Source: Polyangium jinanense (GTDB lineage: Bacteria > Myxococcota > Polyangia > Polyangiales > Polyangiaceae). Taken from it: a DNA stretch of 64,000 nucleotides. The notes beneath the pieces are model-generated. The model saw only the letters and a list, made by a program, of their open reading frames with translations. It did no database searches and was not told the DNA's origin. The stretch covers positions 806,001 to 870,000 of the forward strand of contig NZ_JAGTJJ010000001.1 in assembly GCF_028435365.1 (NCBI RefSeq), written 5' to 3'. A program made the translations under genes and the position numbers. Shown here piece by piece: positions 53,043 to 62,197 of this stretch (position 1 is its first letter; every line of letters begins with the position of its first letter).

Positions 53043-54865
53043 GGCTTTTCCTCGCCCTCGCCGGTTGTGCCGGGTCCCCGCCGCCTGCCGCGGAAAACCC
53101 CGCCGCGGCCGCTCCTCCGGCGCCGCTCACGCAGGAGCGCATTCAGGCGCTCGTCGCCGAGGTCGCGCATCTGCGCGGATTGCCGCAACGCGCGCCCGTG
53201 CCGGTGTATTTGCTCGACGAACCGGCGTTTCTGGCGGCGCTGCGCGAGCGGGCCGAGCGGAAGGCGGCGGCGGCCGAGAACGAGGCGCGGAAGGCATTTC
53301 ATCTGGCGTTCGATCTCCTGCCCGACGGAAAGCCGGGCGCCGCGCCGCCGAGCAGCACGCGCGAGGTGCTCGAAGAGCAAGTGCGCGGGTTTTACGATCA
53401 CGAACAAAGGATCATCGTGGTGCGCGCGTCTCGGCCTCGAAACGAGGCCGAGGCCGAGAAAGAGCGTGCGATCCTCGCGCACGAGATCGAGCACGCGTTG
53501 CAGGATCAGAGCTTCGGTCGGCCGGATGTGCAGAAGCAGGCGACGATGGGCGCGGACGAGGTTCTCGCGTACGGATCGCTGCTCGAAGGCGATGCGATGC
53601 TCACGATGTTCGCGTATCTCGCGGCGGAGCGCGGCGTGCCATTCCAGCGCATGGTGCGACGGGCGGCGGACGTGATGCGTGATGTGCCGGCCGAGCGGTT
53701 CGTCGCCGGGGACGGGGACGCGGCGCTGTTTCGCGCGCTGCCGATCGTGCGCGAGCGGCTCCTCTTCCGGTATCACGCCGGTACGGCCATGGTCGCGGAG
53801 CTTTATCGCGCGGGTGGGCTCGATCTCGTCAATCGAATGTTCGTGTCGCCGCCGGTGTCGACCGAGCAGGTGATCCACCCCGAAAAATACCTCGCCGGGG
53901 AGCGGCCCGTCATGCTCGCGGCGCCGCGCGCGCCCGAGGGGTATCGGACGCTCGACGAAGGGACGCTCGGCGAGCTGGAGACACGTGTCGTGCTCGATCG
54001 ATGTTCGCCATTGTCCGCCGCGGCGGCCGCGGGCTGGGGCGGCGATCGATACACGCTGGTTGCGGCGCCGAACGGCGGCGTGGGATTGCTGTGGAGCACG
54101 GCGTGGGATTCGGAGAGCGACGCGGCGGAGTTCGTCACAGCCATTCAATCGAGGCCCGGATGCCTGCGCGCGCTCTCGCTCGGGGCCACGTCGATCGACG
54201 GCGGGATCGTGGTGCGCGCCGAGAAAAACCGCGTGGCCGTGGTGCGTGGTTTGTCAGGGACGATCGCCGAGGCGGCCGCGAAGCAGATCCTCGACGCGCC
54301 GATCGCCGCGCCCGCGAGCCCGTCCGTGGCGCTGCCGTACCGGCTCCTGCCACGCGCGCCCTTGCCGCAGCGCGAGCCTGGCTTTCTCGTCGGTCACGAT
54401 TATTTCAGCCGGTGGCTCGGCATCGCCGGGCGGATCCCGCTCGGATTGAACACGGTCGTCGGATACGAGGGGCTCGAGCTCCGGATCAGCCGCCCCGACG
54501 TGCTCGTCAGCGGGGCCCTGTTCGTCTCGGACCTCGTGACGACGCCGCGATTCCAGGAAAAACTCTTCGCCGACGTCGCGGGCGGGCTCGCGAAGGGCAC
54601 GGAAGGAAAGCAGGTCGTGGCCGCGAGGACCGGACCCGTGGCGACGCCGCTCGGGGCCGGGATCGAGCGGTGGTGGACGATTGGAGAGACGGCGATCTCG
54701 GTGCGCGCGGTGATGGTCCCGATCTGCGGCGGGACGGGGTCGCTCGTGTTCCTGCAATCGACAAGCGACCCGATGGCGCAACGCACGCTCGACGGGTGGC
54801 TTCAATCGTTCCGCTGGAACACGAACGTAAAACCACCCGTCTGCGAGGCGCTCGATCCGCGCTGA
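53006..54865 (+). CDS. Putative HExxH metallopeptidase-like lipoprotein
   Basis: 619 residues from the ATG at 53006, which has AAGGAGA upstream and overlaps the acyltransferase gene by 37 bases. Signal GAVGLFLALAGC with lipid Cys21. The N-terminal domain has FYDHEQRIIVVRAS and ILAHEIEHALQDQSF with His159, Glu160 and His163, the zincin signature, and a possible third ligand Glu194 in SLLEGDAML. The later half (from about 380) is a separate mixed domain (FLVGHDYFSRWLGIAGRIPLG, KQVVAARTGPVATPLG) ending with a Cys-containing tail. Proteolytic activity is inferred from the motif only. Confidence 0.8.
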   Translation: MGDRAGQRAGAVGLFLALAGCAGSPPPAAENPAAAAPPAPLTQERIQALVAEVAHLRGLPQRAPVPVYLLDEPAFLAALRERAERKAAAAENEARKAFHLAFDLLPDGKPGAAPPSSTREVLEEQVRGFYDHEQRIIVVRASRPRNEAEAEKERAILAHEIEHALQDQSFGRPDVQKQATMGADEVLAYGSLLEGDAMLTMFAYLAAERGVPFQRMVRRAADVMRDVPAERFVAGDGDAALFRALPIVRERLLFRYHAGTAMVAELYRAGGLDLVNRMFVSPPVSTEQVIHPEKYLAGERPVMLAAPRAPEGYRTLDEGTLGELETRVVLDRCSPLSAAAAAGWGGDRYTLVAAPNGGVGLLWSTAWDSESDAAEFVTAIQSRPGCLRALSLGATSIDGGIVVRAEKNRVAVVRGLSGTIAEAAAKQILDAPIAAPASPSVALPYRLLPRAPLPQREPGFLVGHDYFSRWLGIAGRIPLGLNTVVGYEGLELRISRPDVLVSGALFVSDLVTTPRFQEKLFADVAGGLAKGTEGKQVVAARTGPVATPLGAGIERWWTIGETAISVRAVMVPICGGTGSLVFLQSTSDPMAQRTLDGWLQSFRWNTNVKPPVCEALDPR

Positions 54866-54870
54866 GGCGG

Positions 54871-56058
54871 CTATTTTTTCTTCGATTCCTCGTGGAACGC
54901 GCGGAGCAGCTCGGCCTCGCGCTCGGGCGAGAGGCCCGCGCGGCGTTTGGCCTGGCGCTCCGGGGGCAATGCATTGAACCAGGCGAGCAGGTCCGTGACG
55001 GTCGTGTCGATCGGCCGGAACGTGAGGCCCGCCTTGCGCGCGCGGTCGACGTTGACGAGGTGGAAGCCCGCGCTCTCGCCCTCGGGCGGCGCCCAGATCG
55101 GCAGGTCGATCGGCTCGCCGCCGCCCGACTCCTTCGTCTTCAGCCACGCGGGCGGGACCCAGGTGAGCTTGACGTCGCTCTTCGGCGAGGCCTTCTTGCT
55201 GGCCTCGATCACACCGCCCATCGTGAGCGGCGCGCCCGGGCCCGTCGCATTGAAGACGCCGGTCGTGCCGTCCACGACGAGCTTGACGAGCCACTCGGCG
55301 AGGTCGCGGACGTCGATCACCTGAATGGGGTCGTTCGGCGTGCCGGGGACGAGCATTTCGCCGCCCTTCGCGACGCGGAGCGGCCAGTACGTGAATCGAT
55401 CGGTGCCGTCCCCCGGGCCGACGATGTACCCGGGCCGCACATTGGCGACACGGCCCGGCATGGCTTTTTCGGCGGCCTGCTCGCAGAGCGCCTTCAAAGG
55501 GCCGTAATTCTCGAATTCCTTGCCCATGGTCTCGACCGTGGGATCGGCCATCGTCCCGACCGCCGCGGTCTCGTCCATGTTGGGCTTGGAGGTGTCCTTG
55601 TAGACCGAGATGCTGGAGATGAAGATGTATTGCTTGACGTTTTTCGCGAGCAGCTCCGCCGAGGCGCGGACGATGCGCGGGACGTAGCCCGAGGTGTCGA
55701 TGACGGCGTCGAAGCTCCGGCCTTCGAGGGCTTTGAGGCCCTCGTCCTTGCTCGGGTCGCGGTTGCCGCGGAGCTTTTCGATGTCGGGGAAGAGCTCGGG
55801 GCGGGTCTTGCCGCGATTGAAGAGGGTGATGGCGAATCCGCGCGCCCGCGCCGCCTCGACGACGGCAGGCCCGACGAACCCCGTGCCGCCGAGGATGAGC
55901 AGGCTTTTTTTCTGGTTCGTCGGGGGCGGAGGCGCCGCGCCCGCGCCCGCCGCGCCCGCAGGATCCGCGGGCGGCGTGGGGGGCTGGGACGCGCAGCCGA
56001 GGGTCGTGGACGCGGCCGCGGCGAGCGAGCCGACGAGGAACGAGCGACGTTTGATCAT
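54871..56058 (-). CDS. Tat-exported Rossmann-fold epimerase/dehydratase-like protein
   Basis: 395 residues. The N-terminus KRRSFLVGSLAAAASTTLGC has a twin-Arg Tat motif and a lipobox-type Cys22, then a Pro/Ala linker. The NAD-binding domain starts at about 52 (LLILGGTGFVGPAVVEAARARGF), with AVIDTSGYVPRIV, FISSISVY, a GPLKALCEQAAEK segment in place of the YxxxK region, and VRPGYIVGPGD. It belongs to the extended SDR/epimerase group. Export by Tat would allow it to fold with its cofactor before leaving the cytoplasm, as for glucose-fructose oxidoreductase; the substrate is unknown. It converges with the HExxH gene. Confidence 0.85.
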   Translation of the reverse strand: MIKRRSFLVGSLAAAASTTLGCASQPPTPPADPAGAAGAGAAPPPPTNQKKSLLILGGTGFVGPAVVEAARARGFAITLFNRGKTRPELFPDIEKLRGNRDPSKDEGLKALEGRSFDAVIDTSGYVPRIVRASAELLAKNVKQYIFISSISVYKDTSKPNMDETAAVGTMADPTVETMGKEFENYGPLKALCEQAAEKAMPGRVANVRPGYIVGPGDGTDRFTYWPLRVAKGGEMLVPGTPNDPIQVIDVRDLAEWLVKLVVDGTTGVFNATGPGAPLTMGGVIEASKKASPKSDVKLTWVPPAWLKTKESGGGEPIDLPIWAPPEGESAGFHLVNVDRARKAGLTFRPIDTTVTDLLAWFNALPPERQAKRRAGLSPEREAELLRAFHEESKKK

Positions 56059-56115
56059 GGCGAGGGATGGACGACGGCGCAGGAGGGTTGTGAACGACGA
56101 TCGTGAAGTCCGCGA

Positions 56116-57042
56116 TCAGCCGCCTTCGTTGATGCGGGCGATGAGGGTCTGGAGGACGTCGTCGGCCTTGTCGTTGTCGATCTGGCAGGTGCCGGCCGCC
56201 TCGTGCCCGCCGCCGCCGTATTCGAGCATGAGCGTGCCGACGTTCGTCTTGCTGCTGCGGTCGAGGATCGATTTGCCGGTGGCGAAGACGGTGTTCTGCT
56301 TCTTGAGGCCCCACATCACGTGGATCGAGATGTTGCACTCCGGGTGGAGCGCGTAGATCACGAAACGGTTGCCCGCCCAGATCGTCTCCTCGTTCCGGAG
56401 GTCGAGCACGACGAGGTTCTTGTGCACCGTGGAGCAGCGGCGGATCTGCTCCTTGAACCGCTTCTCGTGCTCGAAATACATGTCGACGCGCTCCTTGACG
56501 TCCGGCATCTCGAGGATCTCCTCGACCGAATGCTGCAGACACGCGTCGATGAGGCGCATCATGAGGTCGTAGTTCGAGATGCGGAACTGTCGGAATCGGC
56601 CAAGGCCGGTGCGCGCATCCATGAGGTAGTTGAGGAGGACCCAGCCCTTCGGCGAGAGGATCTCGTCGCGGGAGAATTGCGCGGCGTCGGCCTTGTCGAC
56701 GGCCTCCATCATCTCGTCGGGGATGTCGGCAAACCTCTCTTTGCCGCCGTAATGGCGAAAGACGACACGCGCGGCGGAGGGGGCGTGGGGGTCGATGATG
56801 TGGTTTTGGCGCTTGCCGACCCGCTGCGTCTCGCTCGCGTGGTGATCGAAGGCGAGGTGGACGCCCTCGACGTACGGGAGGTTCGTCGTGATGTCCCGAT
56901 CGGTGACGGGGACCTTGCCGTCCTGCATGTCCTTCGGGTGGACGAACTTGATTTCGTCGAGGATGCCGAGCTTCTTCAAGAGGACGGCGCACACGAGGCC
57001 GTCGAAGTCGCTCCGCGTCACCAGCCGGTACTTTTCCGCCAT
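56116..57042 (-). CDS. DHH-family phosphoesterase
   Basis: 308 residues. Signatures of the DHH/DHHA1 superfamily: RSDFDGLVCAVLL (first Asp pair), HLAFDHHASE (the DHH motif), IIDPHAPSAARVV, and the C-terminal GGGGHEAAGTC of the DHHA1 domain. Members include RecJ, exopolyphosphatases and nanoRNA/c-di-AMP phosphodiesterases; the short form here suggests a NrnA- or exopolyphosphatase-like enzyme, metal-dependent and cytoplasmic. Which substrate it uses cannot be decided from sequence alone. It lies upstream of the Tat-SDR gene, same strand, gap 57 bases. Confidence 0.92.
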   Translation of the reverse strand: MAEKYRLVTRSDFDGLVCAVLLKKLGILDEIKFVHPKDMQDGKVPVTDRDITTNLPYVEGVHLAFDHHASETQRVGKRQNHIIDPHAPSAARVVFRHYGGKERFADIPDEMMEAVDKADAAQFSRDEILSPKGWVLLNYLMDARTGLGRFRQFRISNYDLMMRLIDACLQHSVEEILEMPDVKERVDMYFEHEKRFKEQIRRCSTVHKNLVVLDLRNEETIWAGNRFVIYALHPECNISIHVMWGLKKQNTVFATGKSILDRSSKTNVGTLMLEYGGGGHEAAGTCQIDNDKADDVLQTLIARINEGG

Positions 57043-57112
57043 GATCTGCCCTCCGGACCGCTTTTCGCGCCGGAGGATAACCGAGGCCGCGCGCGCGGGG
57101 AAGCCCCGAGAA

Positions 57113-57709
57113 TCAGGGTTCCTTGTTACTGCACCAGGGCTCGGCGCTCGCCGTGGAGAGGACGACCTCGCCCGAGCCGGCCGTGAGGTCGACCATGCCC
57201 TCCCAGACGAGCGTGACGGGCGGGTCGTCGTCCGTCACGTTGCGCATGATGCGCAGCGATATCGTGGAGCTCTCGACAGGCGCGATGTCGGCCGCATAAT
57301 CGAAGACGCACATGCAGCCGCAGCGTGCCTCGCTGCCGTCCTCGAGTTTTTCCGGGGCGTCGGTCTGCGTGACGACGTGGACACCGTTCTCGACGGCGAC
57401 GTCGATGGAGTGCTCGCCGCAGCAATTGAGCTGGATGCGCGCGTCGAGGAAGCCCAGCGTGCGCGTTTCGGGGTCGTAATTCCAGAGGAGGCGCTCGGCC
57501 TCGCAATACGTGGCCGGATCGGGGGACGGCGGGATCTTCGCGCTCTCCGAGCCGCCGAGGAAGCCGCCACACGCGCTGATCGAGGGTGTGACGTCGAGCG
57601 AAGAGGCGGGAGGCGTATTGTTGCTGCTGCTCTCACCCTCGCCGCTGCTGCAGGCGAGGAAGGAGGTCGCGGAAAGGATCAGAATTCCAAGGATACCAAG
57701 CATTTTCAT
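57113..57709 (-). CDS. Lipoprotein, unknown function
   Basis: 198 residues from the ATG at 57709 (GGAG 7 bases upstream). Signal MKMLGILGILILSATSFLAC with lipid Cys20, then a Ser/Glu/Asn linker. The mature domain is beta-rich with paired cysteines (ISACGG, LNCCGEHSID, EARCGCMCVFDY, EPWCSNKEP), which probably form disulfides. Distantly resembles the other Cys-containing lipoproteins here but lacks their pattern. It is divergent from the cysteine desulfurase gene. Confidence 0.78.
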   Translation of the reverse strand: MKMLGILGILILSATSFLACSSGEGESSSNNTPPASSLDVTPSISACGGFLGGSESAKIPPSPDPATYCEAERLLWNYDPETRTLGFLDARIQLNCCGEHSIDVAVENGVHVVTQTDAPEKLEDGSEARCGCMCVFDYAADIAPVESSTISLRIMRNVTDDDPPVTLVWEGMVDLTAGSGEVVLSTASAEPWCSNKEP

Positions 57710-57856
57710 CGTGTGTCTCCAGATCAAGCGGGCGTCGGGGTGCGATGCCCATAACGAATGGACACGAGCAGGCGCGACACGTCAAGGCAGTCGCACGGGC
57801 TCCGCGGCGAAAAGCGCGCTTGACGCGAAGGCCGGGGCTGAGTACCGCGAGAGATC

Positions 57857-58996
57857 GTGCACGCCAAAGATCCGATCTACCTCGACTACAACGCGTCCAC
57901 GCCGCTCTTGCCCGAGGTGGTCGACGCCATGCTGCCCTGGCTGCGCGGCGGATTCGGCAATCCGTCGAGCAGCCACGTGTACGGCAGGCGCGCGCGGGCC
58001 GCGATCGAGGCGGCGCGCGTGGAGGTCGCGGCGCTCGTCGGATGCACGCCGGAAGAGCTCGTCTTCACGTCGGGCGGGACCGAGGCGAATAACCTCGCGA
58101 TCCGAGGCGTGGCCGAGGCGCTGCCCGATCGAAGGCACATGATCACGTCGTCGATCGAGCATCCAGCGACGTCGAAGCTCTGCGCTTGGCTCGCGCGGCA
58201 CGGGCATCGCATAGAGGTGGTGGGCGTCGACGCGGAGGGGCGGGTGCGCGCCGAGGAGATTGCCGCGAAGCTCGGGGACGAGACCGGCGTGATCACGGTG
58301 ATGCACGCGAACAACGAGACGGGCGTGATCCAGCCAATCGAGGAGATCACGCGGGCGGCGTGGCGCGCGGGCGCGGTCGTGCACACGGACGCGGCGCAAT
58401 CGGTGGGCAAGGTGCCGATCGACGTGGGCGCGCTCGGGGTGGATTTGCTGTCGATCGCAGGGCACAAGCTGTACGCGCCGAAGGGCGTGGGGGCGCTGTT
58501 CATCCGGAAAGACCTGCCGATCGCGCCGTTCATGCTGGGCGCGGGGCACGAGCGGGGAATCCGGCCCGGGACGGAGAACGTGCCGTCGCTCGTGGGGCTC
58601 GGGGTCGCGGCGAAGATGGCCATGCGCGACCTCGCGGCGGAGAGCGCGCGGGTGTGCGTTTTACGTGACAATCTGTTTGTCCTGCTCCGGGAGCGGGTGC
58701 CGGGGCTCGCGCTGAATGGGCATCCGGAGAAACGATTGCCGAATACGTTGAACGTGCGGTTCCCGCGGGTGAGCGGGACGGCGCTGCTCGCGCAGGCGGA
58801 GGAGGTGGCGGCGTCGACGGGTTCGGCTTGCCACGACGGGCACGAATCGGCGTCGAGCGTGATCCTCGCGATGGGCGTGAAGCCGGAGGAGGCGATCGGT
58901 TCGGTGCGATTGACGCTCGGGCGAGGGACGACGGAGGCGGAGATCGTGCGGGCCGCCGAGGTGCTCGCGGCGGCGTGGATCAAGCTTTCGCGGTAG
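57857..58996 (+). CDS. Cysteine desulfurase (NifS/IscS class)
   Basis: 379 residues from a GTG. Class-V aminotransferase fold: YLDYNASTPL, FGNPSSSHVYG, FTSGGTEANNLAI, THAQ-equivalent HTDAAQSVGK, the PLP-binding Lys204 in SIAGHKLYAPKG, GTENVPSLVGLG, and the active-site Cys325 in STGSACHDGHE. It removes sulfur from cysteine as a persulfide for Fe-S clusters or thio-cofactors. The short loop around the Cys is of the IscS/NifS type. No iscU or suf genes are adjacent, so its role (housekeeping or specialised) is open. Confidence 0.93.
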   Translation: MHAKDPIYLDYNASTPLLPEVVDAMLPWLRGGFGNPSSSHVYGRRARAAIEAARVEVAALVGCTPEELVFTSGGTEANNLAIRGVAEALPDRRHMITSSIEHPATSKLCAWLARHGHRIEVVGVDAEGRVRAEEIAAKLGDETGVITVMHANNETGVIQPIEEITRAAWRAGAVVHTDAAQSVGKVPIDVGALGVDLLSIAGHKLYAPKGVGALFIRKDLPIAPFMLGAGHERGIRPGTENVPSLVGLGVAAKMAMRDLAAESARVCVLRDNLFVLLRERVPGLALNGHPEKRLPNTLNVRFPRVSGTALLAQAEEVAASTGSACHDGHESASSVILAMGVKPEEAIGSVRLTLGRGTTEAEIVRAAEVLAAAWIKLSR

Positions 58997-59001
58997 GCTT
59001 T

Positions 59002-59946
59002 TCAGCGCGCCACGCAATGGAGCGAGTGCGCGCGGACGAGCTCGTCCCGGCGCGTCGCCGTGAGCGAAGGCCCAAGCTTCGTGACGAGCTGGCCCTCGCG
59101 CCGGCAATACGCCGCATCGTAAAACTCCGCATTCGTCGAGAGCAGCGCCGTCGCCGCGTCGTCGTGCTTCTGCTGCTGGATGTAAAGCTCCGCGAGGGAG
59201 GCGACCATGGCGAGGGCATTCGTGCGTTCGTCGCCCTTGTCCCCGCTCGCTCTCTTGAAAAAATCGAACGCGGCGCTCGGCCGTCCCGCGTCGGCATACA
59301 CAGTGACGAGGCTCGCGCGGGTGGGTGCGGCGAGCGAGGCCGCGCATGGCGCGCCCGGCTCTTTCGCCACGGCGTCGGCGACCTTCTTCAGCGAGGAGAG
59401 CGCCTGCGGGTGGTCGCCTTTTTGCCGGTAGATCTCGGCGAGGCGGAAGTGCGCCACGAGCCAGGCGGTGTTGGTGGGCATGGCGAATTTGACCACATCG
59501 AGGTACGACTGCTCGGCGAAATCGAGGCTTATGGGGTCCTCCTGGCCATTCTTGAAGAAGCGCTCGCCGAACCCGACATAGACGAGCGGGATGTAGGGCG
59601 ATTGCGGGTAGTATTGCTGGATGAAGTGCAGGTACCCGTTGTTCGCCTCGTTCCTGTTGCCCGCCCGCTCGGCGGCGAGGGCCTGGGCATATTTCGACCC
59701 CTCGGGCGAGGCCTTCACGCGCTCGGGCAAACCCCGGCCGTCCCGCAGCCGCTCGATGCAGGTATCGACCGGCTCGACGGTCGTCTTCTCGTCCTCGGGC
59801 CCCTGCGCGAGCAAGAGCGGCGCCGCGGAGCCCGCGCCCACCTCGACGACGGGCGCCTTCGCGGGCTCCTGCTGCGCGGAGGGCCCGCCGCCACACGCGG
59901 ACACGAGAAGCAAAAGCGAGACGAGGGGCGAAGCGAGGGCGCGCAT
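59002..59946 (-). CDS. TPR-like lipoprotein
   Basis: 314 residues from the ATG at 59946. Signal MRALASPLVSLLLLVSAC with lipid Cys18. After a linker, the protein is helical with tetratricopeptide-like pairs (AQALAAERAGNRNEANNGYLHFIQQYYP, LDFAEQSYLDVVKF, FRLAEIYRQKGDHPQALSSLKKVA, ASLVTVYADAGRPSAAFDFFKRA, LAELYIQQQKHDDAATALL). TPR lipoproteins act as scaffolds for outer-membrane or secretion complexes. It converges with the desulfurase gene. Confidence 0.82.
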   Translation of the reverse strand: MRALASPLVSLLLLVSACGGGPSAQQEPAKAPVVEVGAGSAAPLLLAQGPEDEKTTVEPVDTCIERLRDGRGLPERVKASPEGSKYAQALAAERAGNRNEANNGYLHFIQQYYPQSPYIPLVYVGFGERFFKNGQEDPISLDFAEQSYLDVVKFAMPTNTAWLVAHFRLAEIYRQKGDHPQALSSLKKVADAVAKEPGAPCAASLAAPTRASLVTVYADAGRPSAAFDFFKRASGDKGDERTNALAMVASLAELYIQQQKHDDAATALLSTNAEFYDAAYCRREGQLVTKLGPSLTATRRDELVRAHSLHCVAR

Positions 59947-59989
59947 GGATTCGAGCTTAGAACATCGTCCCGCGGGGCGAAATGAGGTT

Positions 59990-60676
59990 TCAGGCGGGCC
60001 GGCGCTTCGGGGTCGGAGGCGGCTCGGCGAGGTCGAAGGGCGTGGGAGCGATTTCGCGGACGGAGAGGTCCGGATCGAACAGCCAGGTGCGCACGACGGA
60101 GGCTTCGAGGTCGAGGAGGCCGAAGCTCGGGTCGTGATCGCGATACAACGTGCCGGCGTTGACGAAGAGGCGATCCTCGATGGGGCGCACGAGCCGTCGG
60201 TGGGTATGACCATTGAGGACAAACCGCATCGAGGTCGTCCGGAGGAGCCGCTTCAGCGACGGGTCGTGGCGGAGCCAGGTGTCCGGATCCCACGGCGAAA
60301 CGCCGGCCATGTCGTCCTCGCCGAGGCCGTGGCAAAGCAAGATCGAGCCGGCGATCGTGGGGATTTCGACCATCGTCGGCAAAGAAGCGAGGTGGGTCCG
60401 CGCCGGTTCGGAGACCCGATCGCGGCCGTGCGCGTCGGGCAGGTCGCGCATGTCGTTCGCGAGAAACCACCGCTCGTGGTTGCCGCGTACCGTGACGACC
60501 CGGTGCTCGCGGAGCAGGTCGACCACGCGTTCGAGGTCGCCTTTGCCGTCGACGATGTCCCCGACGCACGCGAGCGCCTCGGCGCCCTCGGCCTCGAGGA
60601 CGTCGATGGCACGCGCGAGCCGTTCGTCCTCGGCGTGGACGTCGCCCAGAAAACCGACGCGGCGCAGGGTCGTCAC
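59990..60676 (-). CDS. Metallophosphoesterase (calcineurin-like)
   Basis: 228 residues from a GTG. All five metal motifs are visible in order: GFLGDVHAED, CVGDIVDGKGD, TVRGNHERWF, LLCHGLGEDD and LNGHTHRRLV. The size and motif spacing are those of the YfcE/MJ0936-like phosphodiesterases or small Ser/Thr-phosphatase-like enzymes. Cytoplasmic, di-metal, hydrolysing phosphate esters; the substrate is unknown. It is upstream of the TPR lipoprotein on the same strand (44-base gap) and divergent from the methyltransferase gene. Confidence 0.9.
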   Translation of the reverse strand: MTTLRRVGFLGDVHAEDERLARAIDVLEAEGAEALACVGDIVDGKGDLERVVDLLREHRVVTVRGNHERWFLANDMRDLPDAHGRDRVSEPARTHLASLPTMVEIPTIAGSILLCHGLGEDDMAGVSPWDPDTWLRHDPSLKRLLRTTSMRFVLNGHTHRRLVRPIEDRLFVNAGTLYRDHDPSFGLLDLEASVVRTWLFDPDLSVREIAPTPFDLAEPPPTPKRRPA

Positions 60677-60774
60677 GGTGAGATCCTACATGACAGACCT
60701 CCACGAGGCATGTGGTCCGTCCCGGTTGAAACGTGGACATTGCGCACCGCGGCATACCCTGTCATTCTGAGGCG

Positions 60775-61608
60775 ATGCAGCAGCCGAGCCGAACGGCGAG
60801 GATGGTGGCGGCCCTCCGAGCACGAGCGACGGAGCGAGAAACGCCGCTCTGCGACGATCCGTTCGCCCGCACGCTCGCCGGTCCCGGCGGGTTCGAGGAC
60901 GCGACGCGTTACGAGCAAGGCTATCCGCACATCGAACTCTTCGTGGCGCTGCGCACGGCGCTCTTCGACCGCGAGACGCGGCGCTGGCTTGCGCGAGGGT
61001 GTACCCAGGTGGTTCTGCTCGGTGCGGGGCTCGATACCCGCGCCGCGCGGCTCGGGCGGAAAGGCGTGCGGTTCTTCGAGGTGGATCACCCGACGACGCA
61101 GGCGGACAAACTCGCGCGTCTCTCCGCGTTGCCCGGGTATCCGTTCGAGAATGCGACGTACGTGCCGTGTGATTTCGCGTTGCACGATTTCGTGGAGCGG
61201 CTCGATTCGAGCGGGTTTCGCGCGGACAACCCGGCGCTCCTGATCTGGGAAGGCGTGACGTATTACCTGGAAGAACCGGCCGTGCGGGCGACGCTGCGGC
61301 GCATCGCGGAAAAGCTGCACCCGAGCTCGGTGATCCTGTTCGACCACGTGGGCAAACGCATGGGCCAGGGGAACGTGCGCGACGCGTCGTCGATCGCAGC
61401 GCGCGACGGCGTTGCGGAGATGGGCGAGCCGGTGGTGTTCGGGATCGATCATGTGCTGCCGATGCTCTACGAAGAGGGGTTTCGGCACGCGCGATGTGCT
61501 TCGTTCGACGAGATCGCGCTGAACCTGACGGGGACGTACGACCGGGCGCGGACGTTCCGGTTCCAGCACGCGGTCGTGGCGAGCGTGGCCGAAGACGTGT
61601 GGGCGTGA
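60775..61608 (+). CDS. SAM-dependent methyltransferase, LCMT/PPM family
   Basis: 277 residues from the ATG at 60775. The family opening SRTARMVAALRARATERETPLCDDPFA is followed by VVLLGAGLDTRAARLG (the SAM-binding Gly loop), FFEVDHPTTQADK, and IWEGVTYYLEEPAVRATLRRI, typical of leucine-carboxyl-methyltransferase-like and putative polyketide-associated methyltransferases common in actinobacteria and myxobacteria. It methylates an unknown small or protein carboxylate. No secondary-metabolite genes are adjacent. It converges with the gene at 61612, with stops 3 bases apart. Confidence 0.9.
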   Translation: MQQPSRTARMVAALRARATERETPLCDDPFARTLAGPGGFEDATRYEQGYPHIELFVALRTALFDRETRRWLARGCTQVVLLGAGLDTRAARLGRKGVRFFEVDHPTTQADKLARLSALPGYPFENATYVPCDFALHDFVERLDSSGFRADNPALLIWEGVTYYLEEPAVRATLRRIAEKLHPSSVILFDHVGKRMGQGNVRDASSIAARDGVAEMGEPVVFGIDHVLPMLYEEGFRHARCASFDEIALNLTGTYDRARTFRFQHAVVASVAEDVWA

Positions 61609-61611
61609 AGG

Positions 61612-62097
61612 TTAGCCGCTGTTCTTGATCACGTCCTTCAGCTGCTCGATGTAGCGAACGACCTCGGGCTCGCGCGCGGGGGAGACGTCGAGCCAGACGA
61701 GCGCCTGGCGCAGGTCGGTCCGGGCAAACATGCGGTAGATCTGGGACGCGTCGGGCCCGCCGCGCGCGCCGAGCCCGCCGAGGAAGCGGCTCGCACGCGC
61801 GTGCTCCATCGCGCTCAAGGCGTTCGTGACGACACGCGCGAAGAGCGATTCGCTGAGGATCGCGGCGCGCGCGGAGTCCCTGCTGAACGTTCGTACGCGC
61901 TCGTCGAGGATGTGGCGCTGCGCCGCCGTCGGCGCGCCGCCCTCGGTGCAGACGAGGAGGCGAGAGCGGCCGTTCGCGCGGTGATGGACTTCCCACGCCT
62001 CGATGTACGCCTTCCACTCGGGATCGGTCGGCGGTTGCTCGGAATGCGCGAGCACGAGCAGCTCGCCGAGCGTTCCGAACGCGAGCCTCTTCTTCAT
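61612..62097 (-). CDS. Conserved-looking hypothetical protein
   Basis: 161 residues from the ATG at 62097 (MKKRLAFGTLGELLVLAHSE). An alpha/beta pattern is visible: WKAYIEAWEVHHRANGRSRLLVCTEGGAPTAAQRHIL, FSRDSARAAILSESLFARVVTNALS, and a helical end VVRYIEQLKDVIKNSG. The alternating strand and helix layout suggests a STAS/SpoIIAA-like regulator (DUF-type), but no diagnostic residues support that. No signal peptide; cytoplasmic. It is divergent from the esterase gene. Confidence 0.65.
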   Translation of the reverse strand: MKKRLAFGTLGELLVLAHSEQPPTDPEWKAYIEAWEVHHRANGRSRLLVCTEGGAPTAAQRHILDERVRTFSRDSARAAILSESLFARVVTNALSAMEHARASRFLGGLGARGGPDASQIYRMFARTDLRQALVWLDVSPAREPEVVRYIEQLKDVIKNSG

Positions 62098-62197
62098 CGC
62101 GACGCAGGATACCGCAGGGCAAGGCTCCTCCCACGCAGCATTTCGTGCTCTCGCGGCGCGAGACAACACCACGCGCCTCGGTCATCCTCCACGCGAC

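Noticed and set aside
54254..56992. 912-residue open frame on the minus strand
   Set aside because: It overlaps the Tat-SDR and DHH genes in another frame of the same strand; the real genes have complete motifs and good starts.
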